In this document: positions 10,440 to 23,259 of the stretch, one piece after another
Layout of the letters: each line of letters opens with the position of its first letter
Numbering within the stretch: position 1 is the first letter of the stretch
Assembly: GCA_001695595.3 (NCBI GenBank)
Contig: MBPM02000082.1
Location: 186,001 to 250,000, forward strand
From: Plasmopara viticola
Lineage: Eukaryota > Oomycota > Peronosporomycetes > Peronosporales > Peronosporaceae
Direction: 5' to 3'
Length of the DNA stretch: 64,000 nt
Program-made: the position numbers and the translations under genes
The notes under the pieces: model-generated
The model's input: the letters and a program-made list of their open reading frames with translations, nothing else
The model's database searches: none
What the model was told of the DNA's origin: nothing

Positions 10440-10660
10440 AACTAAGGGTACCGCAAATCTGGCCTTATTGTTAGCATTGGCTCGTGTTGATCACTTTTGC
10501 TTGTTTCCAGACCACTGCCTGCGACCAAAACAATTACGCTGCTTTGGCAATGTACTAGGTGGAGACAACAGTATCAATTTGGCATCTCCGTATTACTTTT
10601 TTTCTTAAATGTTGATGTAGTAAGAAATCAAGCCGTTCTTATAAATTCGATTTATTTACT
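10440..10660 (-). other. Orphan effector upstream flank
   Basis: Contains GGTACCGCAAATCTGG, CTGCGACCAAAACAATTA and TTTGGCATCTCCGT, aligning with the region about 200-370 bp upstream of the effector at 12349 (compare 12540-12710) and of that at 28708 (about 29010-29130). No effector coding sequence is attached here; the CAP-H remnant sits where it would be. Confidence 0.55.
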
Positions 10661-10673
10661 CAATGGGTGTATA

Positions 10674-11001
10674 GTATTGTATTGTATTACGTCATCGCGT
10701 TGCCAAGTTATGCACGTGCTAGGCTCAGTCTGGCTAGTCCACGGCATAGAGTGGTGTCCGCATACGTCGAGTCTCGTTCGGCGGGCAGTGCAGCCAGCAC
10801 CGAGGTCGTGAGGGTCTTCCATTATTTTGTTTAGCTCTGACTTGGTAAGAGCCCAGGTGCCGCCCTGGTGCTGAAGACCGTCGCGTCGAGGGTGAGACTC
10901 TTTAGAGACCTGCAGATGCCCGAGAGTACCTGCCCGAAGCGCGCGAGCATTTAGCCCCCGCGCTTGAAAGGAGGGCGTCCCCTCAACCTTTTCCGAGACT
11001 G
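10674..11001 (-). mobile_element. LINE-derived SINE, copy 1
   Basis: A 328-bp element flanked by an 11-bp direct repeat ATGGGTGTATA (10663-10673 and 11002-11012). It has the 5' and 3' ends of the LINE at 45209-46365 but lacks its coding middle, with the same two internal junctions as the other short copies. The 3' end carries a short tandem tail (TACAATACAATAC type). Confidence 0.85.
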
Positions 11002-11251
11002 ATGGGTGTATATTTTCCAATATGAATTGATGAAGGGAAATGTCCAGAGTTTCTTTTAGTAATCATTAACTTTATATGGTCTGCTGCAACGTACATGGTA
11101 AGTTTTGTTTTTTACATCTACAGCCGCGCTCGGCATTGCTCAAATGACGTCCTGAGTCACGGCAAACCACTTTGTTCATCAAGTTATGAATCCTACCAGG
11201 CACAATGCTAAATTGCAACAATTTATACACAATGGCCGATAGAGGCAACTC

Positions 11252-12349
11252 CTACTTCCGCACGGCTGCCAAAAACGTCGCCAATGCCCTTCCATAGATG
11301 GTCATTGCTGATTTGATGATAATCTCAATCTGGTCTTCGCTGTAGTAACTTTTAAGGATCTTGTATAGCGTGACGTCCGTCGTTCTCTTTGTTCGATACA
11401 TTTCCGCGTAATGCAACCATACATATAGCTCGTGGCGATCGAGGAGACGATCTGGATTCTTGTCGAGCATTAGACGTTCAAACACAAATCTCGGCGTCTT
11501 ACCTTCTTTCAACCAGAATTTGTTTAAGTCAACTTGAAGATCTTTTGCCCACGTTTCTGTCTTCTCTGACCGAGTTGCCGAAATCAGTAGTGAAGTGAGA
11601 TCCGCTTCACCGAACGTCTGGTAGAGCTGCTCAAACTCCTCCATTTCCTTACCAGGCATGAAGTTGCTGAAATAAATGTTCCAGATGTGATACTCACGGT
11701 GGATAAGCAAGCTCGGGTTGTGCTCGTCAGCCTGGAGCATCTTATAGAGTTGCTTTGGGCTAACATTCTGACCTTTCCAATACGACATGAGTTCAGTCTG
11801 CAGTTTCGTGCCGATCGCTCGAAGTAACGGGCTTTTGTCTCCCTTTGCCTTTTCCAGCATCAACGACAATTTACGGTCACCGAATTGCTCATGCAACTTT
11901 CTCATAATCGACACTTGGTCCTCGGGATGCGCCAGATTATAGTAATGGACGTGCTTGACCCAAGCATGAAACCGAACATCCGACAAAATGTTCTCGTCGA
12001 GCTTATTAAGCTCCAGCTCGCCGTAAACCAAGTGTGGATTCGTCCCATCTGCCCTCCACCACGTATCTTTGAGCTCGACCAGAGAGTCGAGCTCTTGCCC
12101 ACGTAACGCCTTCCGGTACTTAATAAGTGATTCGGCAGCTATATCTCCCCAGCCTAATTCTTTGAGAAGACCATTTCTCTCTTCGTCTCTTGCATTCGGC
12201 GGTTTCGAGATCACGGTACCAGATCGGTCTTTAGTGGACGGAGACGTCCCTGAGAGTGTGGGGGACCTTGTCGCATTCGCAGAAGGGTCGGCTTGCGCGA
12301 GAAATGAAAGCAATGGAACGAGTGCTTGAGCAAAGCTGCGAAGACGCAT
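11252..12349 (-). CDS. Secreted EER-LWY effector (365 aa)
   Basis: Signal peptide at residues 1-20 (core ALVPLLSFLAQA), then ANATRSP with an N-glycosylation sequon, SGTVISKPPNARDEER with DEER at 55-58, and about three LWY repeats from residue about 90. Family signatures include SPKQLYKMLQADEHNP, WNIYFSNFMPG, LYQTFGEADL, FVFERLMLDKNP and VWLHYAEMY. There is no RxLR between signal peptide and EER. Start ATG is preceded by the Inr-like element at 12363-12381. It is convergent with the effector at 7511, its closest relative in the window. Expected role: secreted, host-cell-acting virulence factor; molecular target unknown. Confidence 0.9.
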   Translation of the reverse strand: MRLRSFAQALVPLLSFLAQADPSANATRSPTLSGTSPSTKDRSGTVISKPPNARDEERNGLLKELGWGDIAAESLIKYRKALRGQELDSLVELKDTWWRADGTNPHLVYGELELNKLDENILSDVRFHAWVKHVHYYNLAHPEDQVSIMRKLHEQFGDRKLSLMLEKAKGDKSPLLRAIGTKLQTELMSYWKGQNVSPKQLYKMLQADEHNPSLLIHREYHIWNIYFSNFMPGKEMEEFEQLYQTFGEADLTSLLISATRSEKTETWAKDLQVDLNKFWLKEGKTPRFVFERLMLDKNPDRLLDRHELYVWLHYAEMYRTKRTTDVTLYKILKSYYSEDQIEIIIKSAMTIYGRALATFLAAVRK

Positions 12350-12362
12350 TTGCTTACTTGGT

Positions 12363-12381
12363 GGTTAAATGAAGATTGAAA
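12363..12381 (-). promoter_or_regulatory. Inr/FPR-like core promoter
   Basis: Minus-strand TTTCAATCTTCATTTAACC, 13 bp before the ATG of the effector at 12349, aligned with the same element of the other effectors. Confidence 0.55.
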
Positions 12382-12889
12382 GGCTAGTGTCAGTGGATTG
12401 CATTCTTAGTCTCCGTTTGCGTATCGACTCAGAAGGATCAGTACGGAAGCCATACGGTTCGTGCCATAAATGCTGCGAAGGTTGATTTGCGCTGTAGGGC
12501 CGGTTCAGAAATCAATTTTGGCTTGGCTACAAACATGTAAGCGTACCGCAAAGCTGGTCTGTCTCTTGAGCTAAGAGTTTATTGCTACATACTCTCAAGC
12601 ATTATCTGCGACCAAAGCAATTTAGCTGCCTTGGCAGTGTATTAGGTGGTAAAAATAATATCCATTTGACATCTCCGTGGCAACCATCACTTAGTAAAAA
12701 GGTGATGTAGGACGATATCGAGGCGGTTTAATTTGTTTTGCCTTCGATTTGTAAAAGGCAAGATGATCCACGTCAATGGAGTAATCTGGAGTGACATGCC
12801 TCGGATCAGAAATAAAGATACGTGACTGCCACTGTAATATTAGCTCGGGAATTTCATGGAATATTAAAACAAATCTGGATGCACAAAAA
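12382..12889 (-). other. Conserved effector 5' flank
   Basis: No gene. The region aligns in blocks with the upstream flanks of the effectors at 28708, 40822, 44374 and 49712: GGATTGCAT near the start, AAGCCATACGGT, GTGCCATAAATGCTGCGAAG, then the CTGCGACCAAAGCAA and CATCTCCGTGGCAACC blocks and AAGGTGATGTAGG. Confidence 0.6.
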
Positions 12890-13080
12890 GCGGTCAGACC
12901 CCTTATCAAAGCCAAAGTTAATCACATAAAGTACACCACACGTACTTTAGTAAGATGACCGTGCGTGTGCTGCTCAATAGAACGCGCTATAGAAATTGAG
13001 TTTTACTCCATGACTTTCTCAGATTATAAACAGTCATTGGACACATATGTAGCCGTACATACATTTTGCACAGGTGAGAC
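12890..13080 (-). mobile_element. 5' fragment of the SWIM-type MULE remnant
   Basis: The reverse complement matches about 6280-6480, including GTTCTATTGAGCAGCAC and ATTAACTTTGGCTTTG. Only the 3' half of the hairpin remains (AATGACTGTTTATAATCTGAG), so the fold is lost here. Confidence 0.55.
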
Positions 13081-16000
13081 CAACAGTTTGCAACAGGCCA
13101 CTAAGCCATCGTCCTTGTCTTGCTTCGTCTAGTGGTAACGATAGATCGGAATTTGAAGCGCCAAACGTTCGCCAAAGCTTTTCGTCAATATATTAGATAA
13201 AAAGCTTTTTAGGGTATGACATAATTATAGACAAGATTGTCGAAAAAGTGTTCATAGTATAATAAGATGAAGAAACTGGAATTGTTTTCGAATTACTTCG
13301 AAAGATACGCTTTATGGAGCCCGCAGACGCGTACAAACCCAACAACTCCCAAAGCAAGACACGCGGAGTGCTTACCGTGGTCAATGGTACGTCACTCTAT
13401 CGAGTGAGAAGCTATTAGTATACATCACGCGAGTCGAGTGAGCTGTACATTATACATCTCATTCTGTATATCTCATCACATTGTTTTTAATGATCGCACA
13501 AGTGCCGAAATTAGGGCCAATTCAGCTTATTATAAATGTTCACGATGCCTTCTCTTGCCATGAAGAATTCTATCGGTGTGAAATGAAAGCCTTGCTCGCT
13601 CAAAGTCATTCCTCCTCGCGGTTTGCACGGAAGTTTACGTTGATAAAGTCGCACTTCTCCTTAATATATGATTCTACCGTGCTACCCAGTGGTCGCAGCT
13701 AAAATTGTAGTCAATTATATGACGCTCACCTTTTTCAGGTGGTAGAATTCTCATGAGACCGTATTTTGGTAATACTTTAACCGATATAATGGAGCCCTTC
13801 TGGATCGAGAATCTATTTTGTGCACCAAGTGCCTTTTTCGTGCCACTTTAGCGAACACAAGTATGAAGCTGAGCGTTTTGTAGGTCGAATGACAGCCACT
13901 TCGCGCTGGCGTTGAGCTTGTAGACTGTTTCAGCTTCGAGAATGGATATATCGTCCAGCAGAGGCAAATACTTTACTTGTGGGATAAGAATGAGGTCTGT
14001 TGTGCCTTCGAATCAAGCCGGTCTCTCTGTTTCGATAAAGCTGAGCGTTTTAGAATTTGACGTCTACTTTAAACCCCTCAATTTAGTACATGACGTCTTG
14101 CGCTATCAAGTAAAAATTGTGCTGGTGCCTTCCCCTCAGTCGATTAACGCTTCCAAAATTACTTGTTGTATGCAAACGTCCATGCTCCACCGAACAATAT
14201 ATTCAGCTTAAGACGCATAATAAGCCAGCAACCTAGCTGCCTTAGCCTCTGATGGACTAAATTCTGCTTGACATACAGCAAACGCTAGCCTTTCGTAGTC
14301 GATTCAAGTGCAAATACGTAGATTTCGCTCGTAATACCATATCTGTAGCTGACCATACAAACAGCAAACGCAGAATTGTTTAATATTAACGTGCCGATCC
14401 ACTTACATCTTCACACGTCGTAAGGATCTCGTCAGATGCCGCTGTAGGATATGCAGCGAATGCTGGGTTGTAAAGTCTTTTACCACTTGTTCATACGCCG
14501 CTCCACCCAAGTTATACCATACTGTCTAACCGCAAGGCCACCTAGAATTGTCACCATTGGCTCATGTCTGTCAGTCAAATCTTCAATACATAGGTCGTCC
14601 ACGCCGACAATGCTTTCTGCTTTCCAGCTAAAATGGCTCAAAACCCACCGAATCTACACAAGATTCATAGCAAATGGCACCCAACATAGATTCATGTCAT
14701 TTCTGCGTCATACCCCGTATCTAGCTGTAAGACCAACCAGAAAGCGCTCGACATTCGACAAATTCATCAGACTGCGAGCGTTAAACGTGTTTGATCGACA
14801 CCCGTGAGTCGAAATTCAAGTGCATCATCTTCTTAAAAGACATTATTGACCGCCTTAATGTTAGGCTTGCGCTCACAGTTATATATTTTTTAGACCGAAA
14901 CAGTTCGAGGGTAGGCTCTATCGACTTATAACTTCTGCTTCAAGACGAACAAACACATATTTCACTTATGGTAAGCAGCGAGTGCTTCCTCAGAAGAGCA
15001 CTGCTTCCTTCCTATGTGCAGCTCTCACGTTTCACTGGAAAGCATTGCTTCTTACCTTGACCCCGTCACCATTGGTGTCCATCTCTGACATTCCAAAACG
15101 CAGTACATCCACTATCCGCACCGACAGCGCTTTTGCTATCGGTTAATGACTCACCCAGTTTGCACTAGGATCAAAGCAAATGGCACTTGAATAAACATCA
15201 TGGCTTCTTAACGTCCTGCCTCGTATGTACGCCCAAGACCAAAATAACGCGCTTGGCGCTATCAAACTCGAGTAAAATTACAATTATATCCCTAGGTTTC
15301 TTCATCAAAATGTAACCATTGATACTATCATGTAAGGAGCCTCAGGATATGCCAATTGCTTCGCGACAGTTGAGTTGCGACGTACTTGATCGACGCTTCT
15401 GACTCGAAAAGCTTGTCCATCGCGATCTAAAAAAGTTAAGATTGCTGCTCCATTTATGCGCGCACAATTGTAGCTAATGATCTGGGATCTTCTTCTCTAC
15501 GCTCACCAAAGCTCAATTTGTCCCGCGTCTGGCAAGTGTTGGCATCTCTTCGTTGTATATCAGATAGCCACCAGGCCAGTGAATGTTTCTGATCTTAACA
15601 CGTTGACAATTTTGGCGCAGATACATTCTATTATAAATATTCGGGATCCAAGCATGGGCAAATATTTCTCTATGAAACAGGTCTGCATCTTTTCTATAAA
15701 CTAGTCTAAAGGTCATATTCACCGAACGCTTTACAAGCGCTGGTCCTTTTGACTTTTTTTTCCTATGAATGCACACAAAATCGCAGACTAAATTATCATA
15801 ATGATTTGGGAGGAGAAAGCGCCGCAAAAAACTCAGAAGGTCCTAAATTGTATACCTTCTTGCAATTCTATGTAAAATTCTCGCATTGCATTGGCTATGA
15901 GAAAGTCACACGCATAGCTACCGCATGGTCGTGCTGGGACAATAGTTTTTCTTAAACGAAGCGACGTATAAGGATGCCAGGCGTTTTGCGGCGCGCAGCG

Positions 16001-18540
16001 CAGATGAGCGTATTACCTAGCACGATGGCCTATATCGGCCGAGTAGAATTCATCTAAAAGGTCCTTCATTTTCTTGTCGAATCTCTTGTCAAGAAATATG
16101 GAAGATCTCACAGGGGCTGTTGACTTTCGTTGGTGCCTGACTGTCTTGACCCACTACGTCGGAATTAGACTTACCTTTTAAATATATTCAATTTGTCGTC
16201 TTTGGCCGTATCCATTCCTTCAACCTCTTATACCTATCGTTGCCTTACTAACTAGAGCATTTTAGGTCGGTTTCTTGCCTCTGCAAGGCAAAGACTTCTC
16301 TGACTCTTCGTATGAAAGAACTTTTATGGTCAATACAAGTATTAAACCTTTTTGGCGCAACCCCTAGTAATGTGAATTAGTTGACGAGATTATTGTTAGC
16401 CTCGGGACTCTTTGCAACCCAAGCGGTCGAAAACCAGGAGAGTGTGTACCGGAGCGCACTTGAATCTCCTCGTCATGCTCACTGTCTAAAGTTTGAGGTG
16501 CCAGTGGGCTATCAAACAAGGGGGACTGAAAGACGCACCACCACGGTGGAGCGAGAGACTTTTTTAGTCTGAGCGGGTCTCTGGCGAACGAATTTCGGAG
16601 AAGCGCAAATTTTTAAACGACAATTGCCTGTCAATAAACAAAGCATATATTCACTCTATTGAGACGCTGACAGGTTGTACGACCATAGATACGTTTCTTC
16701 TAATCGATCTAGACGTTCACAGACGAAATAGGGCCACAACTAAGCGTATACTCACTCTTTTGGAGCGCTGAGGAGCTGTACGACCACAGATACGTACTTT
16801 CTATCATTCGAGACGTGCCCAAAAGCAATATATACCCAACTAAGCGTATAATCACTCTCCTTGAGCGCTGAGACGCTGTAAAGCCACAAAAACTTCATTT
16901 CTATCATTAGATCGTGCACAGACGCAATAGAACCACAACATAGCGTATAATCACTCCTTTAGATCGCTAAGATGATGTGCGATGACAGATACGTCCCTTC
17001 TATCTTCTAAGAGGTGCACAGATGCAATAGAGACACAATAAGGTGTAGAGTCACTCTTTTGAGCACTGAGATGTTAAAGGACCATAGGTTCGTCCTTTCA
17101 ATCTATCGAGACGCTCACAGACGCAATACGGCCACAACTAAGCGTATATTCACGTCGTCTTAGCACTGAGGTGCTGTACGACCGCAGATACGACTTTTTA
17201 TTCTTCTAGACGTGCACGGACGCAATGGAGCCACACATAAGCCTTTTTTTACTTCATTGAAGCTGTACAGTCACAGGTACGTACTTTCTATCATACAAAA
17301 CGTGCACAGACACAATAGAACCACAACTTAGCGTACGATCACTCCTTTAGATTGCTAAGAAGATGTGCAATGACAGATTCGTCCTTTCAATCTTTAAAGA
17401 CGTGCACAGATGCAATCGAGACACAATAAAGCGTAGAACCACTCTCTTTGAGCCCTGAGACGTTAAACGACTATGGTTCGTTCTATTATGCCACGGATTT
17501 AAGCGTAAGCAAAAGATAACAATTGCCGCAACGTGCGAGTACAGACATTCAAGGCGAAATATGTCGTACCACATCCTTCGGTTTATGAGACGCTGCTACG
17601 AATTTAAGCAACTGGTCTGTCTATAAAGAAGGAACTCGCAAGACATCGGTACGTGGACGTACTGGGAAACGAGATTATTTCCGGATAACGAATCCTCCTC
17701 TACGCCGTTTGCGTTGATACAATCGACAGCAGCTGAAGTTTTATGATACTAATTCGATCGACCTTCGAGATTAGACCTTTGCGGCCTTCAAAACCTGTGT
17801 CTAGTGGCCCTGATATTCGACGTCGATCAAATTTATGGCAGTAAGGGCAGTGGTGCCAGCCATGAAGTAGAGGACAACTTCTTTCTGAGACAACGAATGT
17901 TTCAGATGAAAGACGCAATCGCTCTTAAACAACGATGATCGTTTAGTCTATCGAAAGAGTAAACAAGACATCACTTGCTCGCGGCCATCTTCACGCAGCA
18001 AGCCGAAGTCGCGTGTGAAGAGATATTCTCGTGCCTACAATTCGCCTCGCGATGGCTTTCAATTTCAATGATCAAGTGTTATGGCTCGGGCTCAAAAAAG
18101 GTGTAATTGACGCTCCGCACGATAATTTTTAACGAGTACGAGAACATCCCCGTAGCGATTCCCCGCGTCGCAAAGTGCTTTTAGTGATTGAGTCGCAAAA
18201 TAATTTCTGCGTGCCGACGCTTTCGAAAAAGGATCGTAAAAGTGCTTTAAATTAAATGAAGGTCGTTAATTGCTACACAGCATATTAAAAAAAGGCGAGT
18301 TGGTAGACACCTACTATTAACATTATAGAGATTATGGCAATGTAAAAGCTCGCGTTGGGCTGATAAAAAAGCGTCGCTCTTTAATAAATGATAAGAAAAT
18401 ATATACATACAAAATATGTAGATAATCATTCCATGACCGAAAAAATAGATAAAACTTTCTACCAACGAAATTTACACAATTCAATACAGCCGAAATGTGA
18501 GAGCAGTCTGTTAAATATAAAGAACAGATCACACAACGAG
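13081..18540 (-). repeat. Dispersed degenerate repeat R1, copy B (inverted)
   Basis: Inverted relative of 2330-6280: 13193-13384 corresponds to 5950-6147, 14560-14807 to 4571-4819, 16060-16150 to the 3180-3260 area, and about 17700-17800 to the dead cysteine-rich gene at 2420. It includes the tandem array at 16630-17480. No intact gene was recognised. Confidence 0.65.
16630..17480. repeat. Degenerate tandem array, about nine units of about 100 bp
   Basis: The motif AACTAAGCGTATAATCACTC and variants recur near 16636, 16738, 16837, 16937, 17036, 17137, 17234, 17326 and 17426. Each is followed by TTGAGCGCTGAGACGCTGTA-like, ACGACCACAGATACG-like and ACGTGCACAGACGCAATAG-like blocks. Units differ by substitutions and small indels. 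The array lies inside inverted R1 copy B and was not seen in the other copies. Confidence 0.85.
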
Positions 18541-18745
18541 GTTATGGTGCGTTCATAATAAACTACCTCTAGCATCACTCACGTTGAAGCAAACTACTGC
18601 CGAGTCTCAAGTGATTAGGGTTGTACCATCGCAGTTCCATCTGGACAGTTATGACCACTGTTACCGCATAAACTACGATTGAACTTTTCTTCCCGGGTAC
18701 ATCAAGTACAGTGTTGCACCTAATGATTCTATTCGTTTTTTGTCT
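18440..18745 (-). mobile_element. Transposon 3' remnant, inverted relative of 8910-9175
   Basis: The reverse complement reads through CTTGATGTACCCGGGAAGAA, a CCHC-like SLCGNSGHNCPDG (first Cys replaced by Arg) and ends in the same GTGTAAATTtCG block. It marks the outer end of R1 copy B. Confidence 0.5.
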
Positions 18746-18969
18746 TATTTTGTCTTCTTTTCTTAACGATAATTGGCGCGCCGCACAAACTTCCAGTCGA
18801 ATTTTTAGCTGTGAAATTGTAGCCCAGGTCCAGCGCTGAATGCCAGTGCGAATGAACATGCTTACAATATTTGATCAAGATACTCGCTGGCTTTGTTCAG
18901 AGGTCTGATTTAACAATGACTTCTCTCTGTAATATTTTAAAGCTGGTCGGCTGAGGTGTAAGCCCAACA

Positions 18970-21900
18970 ATTATGACCTTGGTGCATGACGTCTCGGCCA
19001 AGGTTGTCATCGACAAAATCAACGGAGACAACTATGCCACGTGAAACCGTTCCATGCTTGGCGTGTTCCTTACCAAGGCCTTGTGGCATGTTGTCAATCG
19101 CGAAGTGACTTTGAAGTGTGTTGACCCTCGTGCTTCGGACGTATATGCAAGGGCAAGCAACATTGCGTTGGACTGATGCGGCCTCATATGGATGCGGATT
19201 ATCCTCACGTCGCTGACGACTGCGAGAAAGGGTGGATTGCGTGGGCGTGTATTGAGACGCTATACGGCGGACCGCAAAAGGCTGGTCACATCTACTTGAA
19301 GTGACAACTCTTCAGCATGAAGATGGCCAAAAGTGGTAAAGTCTTGCATCACTGCAATAAAGCCCTCAATACCAGCGCAAAGCTTTCTAGCATCGACGCA
19401 AAATGAAGGACGAAGACGCTGCGAAACTCTTCCCAAGAGCTACGAGAATGTCGTGCTCAACGTGGAGATCAGCAATGCAATGTTGAGGACGCAGGATGTT
19501 GTTAAAGTGCTAGAATTGAGCAAATTAACCGCCAAGGGTCAAAGACTACGACTATTAAAACTGAGGAAGTGGCAAAGGCGTTTAACACAGAGCGGGAATA
19601 TCGCCAGTGTGAATACTGCGCAAAGTTGGGGCACTCAACGGAGCGGTGGTAGACCAAGCAGAAAGGTGCGAATCAATGTTTAGACGCGGCGGCCAAGCTC
19701 GTGGACGCAAAGCAAACAATGTTCAATATCGACCGTGTTGCGTTTGCGGTATCGCTGGAGTGTGGGCAATAAACCACGACCGTGTAGCGTTTGCGGGATC
19801 GCTTGAGAGTGGTCATTCAACAGTAGTGCAACCCATCACATATGCAATAACAAAAACAAAATTGCGAAACTCAATGAGCACAACTTTGGCGAGCTCTCTG
19901 TCGCTGACGGTAACAAGACTGCAATCAAGTGTGTCAGGATCATCGTTGAGCGTATGGTTTCGCCCGATGGTAACGTAATTGACATCGAAATCAAGGACGT
20001 TCTATACATACCAGCGATGAATAAAATTTTGCTCTCAGTGGTCCAGATCAACAAGAGTGGCAAATTCTAGGTGGTGTTCGATAGCCCGCGCATGGACATT
20101 GCGCGCAAAGTCTCTCACCAAGCTGTGGCTACTGCAGACCTTTTGGACGGTCTATACTGGCTTCATACCCCCCAATATCTAGCTGCCAGGACAAACACCA
20201 TTCTGCATGCAAGAATGGGTCACGCTCCAATCGGCGTGCTTCGCAAGATGGTCAATGGCGGGATGATCAAGGACGCAATTGTGCCACTGGGTTTAAGTGA
20301 TCAAGGCATGGTCAAGGATGTCGGTTAGGGAAGATACTTCATGTTCCAGCAATCAAGACAAGCGTCAATATTGTACGTTTGAGCTTTTCCACTCCGACAT
20401 ATGCGGTTCCATCGAACAATACTCTTTGGGTAGAGGCAGACACTTGCTCCTCATTGTCGACAAAGTCAGCGGGTGCTTGAAGAGTTTTTGCTTAAGTGCC
20501 AAATCTGAATCCGAAAGATTTCTCACAAGTCACATTCTCAAGGTTCAAACGCAATTCGGCAAGCAAATTAACTTGTAAGACATGATGGAGCGCGATAATC
20601 AGCAACAAAATCGCTCAAAATCTTCTCTGGCGATCAAATTATCGAGCAGCAAGTCACGTATTCATACGCGCATCAAACAAATGGCACAGCTGAGCGTGCC
20701 ATTCAATTAGTAATTACGATTGGCCGCGCGCGACTGCACTAAGCGATACTTGACAAGTGATTTTGGAGTGAAGCGGCAATGAAAGCAATTTATATCAAGA
20801 ATCGACTGCCTTAACCCAAGATTACAAGCAAAACTCCGTTTGAAATAGTGTACAAGTACAAGCCAAGTTTTGAACACCTGTGTGTATTTGGCTGCCGAAC
20901 ATTAATTCTCAAACCAAGAGAAAATCAACTCAAGTGGTACCCCAGAGCTCGTGCCGGTATCTTTATGGGCTATCTAGAGTATTCAAAACTTATCGGATCT
21001 TTGACTTTGAGGCAGGACCATTTATTGTTCGTCGTAACGTCAATTTGATGAAGCAAGGTCTAGCTTCACATCTACGCGGCCACCAGCATCTGACAGTGAT
21101 TACGATGACATTAGTCTCGACTCGCTTACTATCGATGACAGTGATCCAGTGTACCTGATGAAATTCAAATCGTTCCGAAAGCGCAAGACCCGATCAGGCG
21201 CTTGTGACACAAACAATGATTTGTCTCGCTCACGCTACGAGTATCACGAAAATGGACTCGAAGGATCAAGTGCGCTTGAAAGTCTTGACGAGCGACGAGC
21301 CAAACGCAGATCGGTCGAACGCATGCCCAGAATCAGGAAAGTGAAGAAGAAAAGAGCGAAGCAAATGATCATTCGGTGCCACGCGTTTTTTGGAATGCAA
21401 GCGCTCATGCAGTCGAAGCTACCGATTTCTAAAAATTTATCGAGCTATCAAGGTGCAGTCATCGGACCAGATCAAGTACATTCGGCGAAGAGCAGTGCGT
21501 GTAGAATTGGATTTTATGCGAATGGCCAAACTCCCAACAGGACAACATGCTATTATATCAATAGAATTTCAAGATCAAGCGCAAAGCCTACGGATTGATT
21601 GAAAAGTACAAGGCGCGTCTCGTCGCAAAAGGGTTCAAACAGCGATACGGCATCGACTGCACGAAGACGTTTTCACCCGTGATGAAGTACGCTACACTTC
21701 GTATGGTGATCAGCTTGACAAAGTTTATTGAATGGCCCTTTAATGAGATGATGTTGCTCCGGCATTCTTCTACGGTGTCATGCAAATGTGTGGTACCAGA
21801 GGTAGTGGGGCTCAAAGGTAACTTTTATAGCTTAGAACTGTTGAACGCGATTTACGAGGCCTTTGATGAGTTTGTATGCTTCATTGGTGTTTGTGTATCT

Positions 21901-22920
21901 GCTTTCGACCCGTGCCTCTGTATTAAAAATGTCGACCATTGTATATTGCTACTGGTTTTTGTGGACGATGTACTCATCACTGGTAGCTCGGCTGAACTCG
22001 TTGCGCAAAGTAAAGGCAGTCTCAAGTTACGCTTTGAGATGACGGACAGTTGAAAATGTGCTTTTGTTCTGGGTACCGAACTTGTGGATAACGCCGACGG
22101 CAGTATCACACTTTGTCAGCGACGCTACGTCGACGACATTATCAAGCGATTAGGCATGAGTGACTGCAAGGCAGTAACAAGTCCAACCGCTTAAAGCTAA
22201 CGACTCGTGCAAAGCACTGCATAAGCAATGACTCATGCTTCATTTCGTGAAGCTTTGGGTGCTTTGATGCATCTAACAACTGCAACACGTCCAGACATTG
22301 CTCTTGCTATTAGATATGTATTTCGTTTTATGGAGAACCCGCGAGCTGGACACTTGGTTGCGATAAAGATAATTTTTCGCAACCTTCAAGGAAGCAAGTC
22401 GCACGGCATCACATTCAAGGCTAGTGATTAGTGGATTTCTGTGGATATTCGGATGCAGACTGGGCTGGCGATCATGCGGACCACAAGTCAACTCTCGGAT
22501 ATGCATTCATGTTGATGGGGGCACTCGTGAGTTGGGGAAGCAAGAAACAAACAATCCTTTCACTGTCCACCAGCGAAGCCGAAAATATCGCACTCAGCCT
22601 GGCGATACAAGACGGCAAGTGGGCGCATCTTCTATGTAAAATTCTAGGTGCAGCTGGTAAGGATAAGCCAGAACAAAAGATATCTGAAGACAATCAATCA
22701 TGTATCAAGATGACGGAGATCCCGGTCAACCATGGTCGCGCCAAGCACATTGACATCAAGAAGCATCACATCCGTGACGATGTAAAGCGAGGAGAAGTCA
22801 AGCTTGGATATTGCGAGACTTCGGAAATGCTGGCGGACATCATGACAAAAGCACTTCCAGGAACACGTCGCGCTGACCTTGTGAGGGCTCTCGGAATTCA
22901 CGCGTGCTCGTATTGAAGGG
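18970..22920 (+). mobile_element. Degenerate Ty1/Copia retrotransposon
   Basis: Broken gag-pol pieces appear in Copia order: a gag-like start near 18975 (DKINGDNYAT), a pre-integrase block HARMGHAPIGVLRKMV at about 20208, integrase LLIVDKVSGCLKSFCL near 20450, reverse transcriptase KARLVAKGFKQRYGID at about 21607 and VFVDDVLITG near 21955, and RNase H SDADWAGDHADHKSTLGYAF at about 22450 followed by KHIDIKKHHIRD and the ADIMTKALPG end. The last 160 residues (22431-22916) are still open. Many stops and frameshifts elsewhere. No pair of LTRs could be matched. It is a different lineage from the Copia at 50294-54741. Confidence 0.85.
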
Positions 22921-23259
22921 GCGTTTTGCAGGTAACCGGTTTTCCTCGGGTTTGTTTTGATTTTTAAGGCTATCGGATACGAGCGCCTGTCCGACGGTTC
23001 AAATAAACTATAATGGCATCATGGATAGACACATGAACAGGCGCACTCAAGATGATTGCGCTCGGATGGTAGGTCGTTCTGCTTGGCTGAGATGAATCAT
23101 TCGCTTAGATGTAGCAAAATAGTTGCGAGCTAAGGACCTGATTAAATACATTCACTTTGAAATATTCTTTCTTCCTCCCAAGTGTCTACGCTCGGTTTCC
23201 CTCGCGCAGACGCTTTACTCCACGCCCCAACGCTTTGCCTTCGCTTCGATTTCCAACTA

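Noticed and set aside
16630..17480. Possible CRISPR-like array
   Set aside because: Repeats are degenerate over the whole 100-bp period with no unique spacers, and the genome is eukaryotic.
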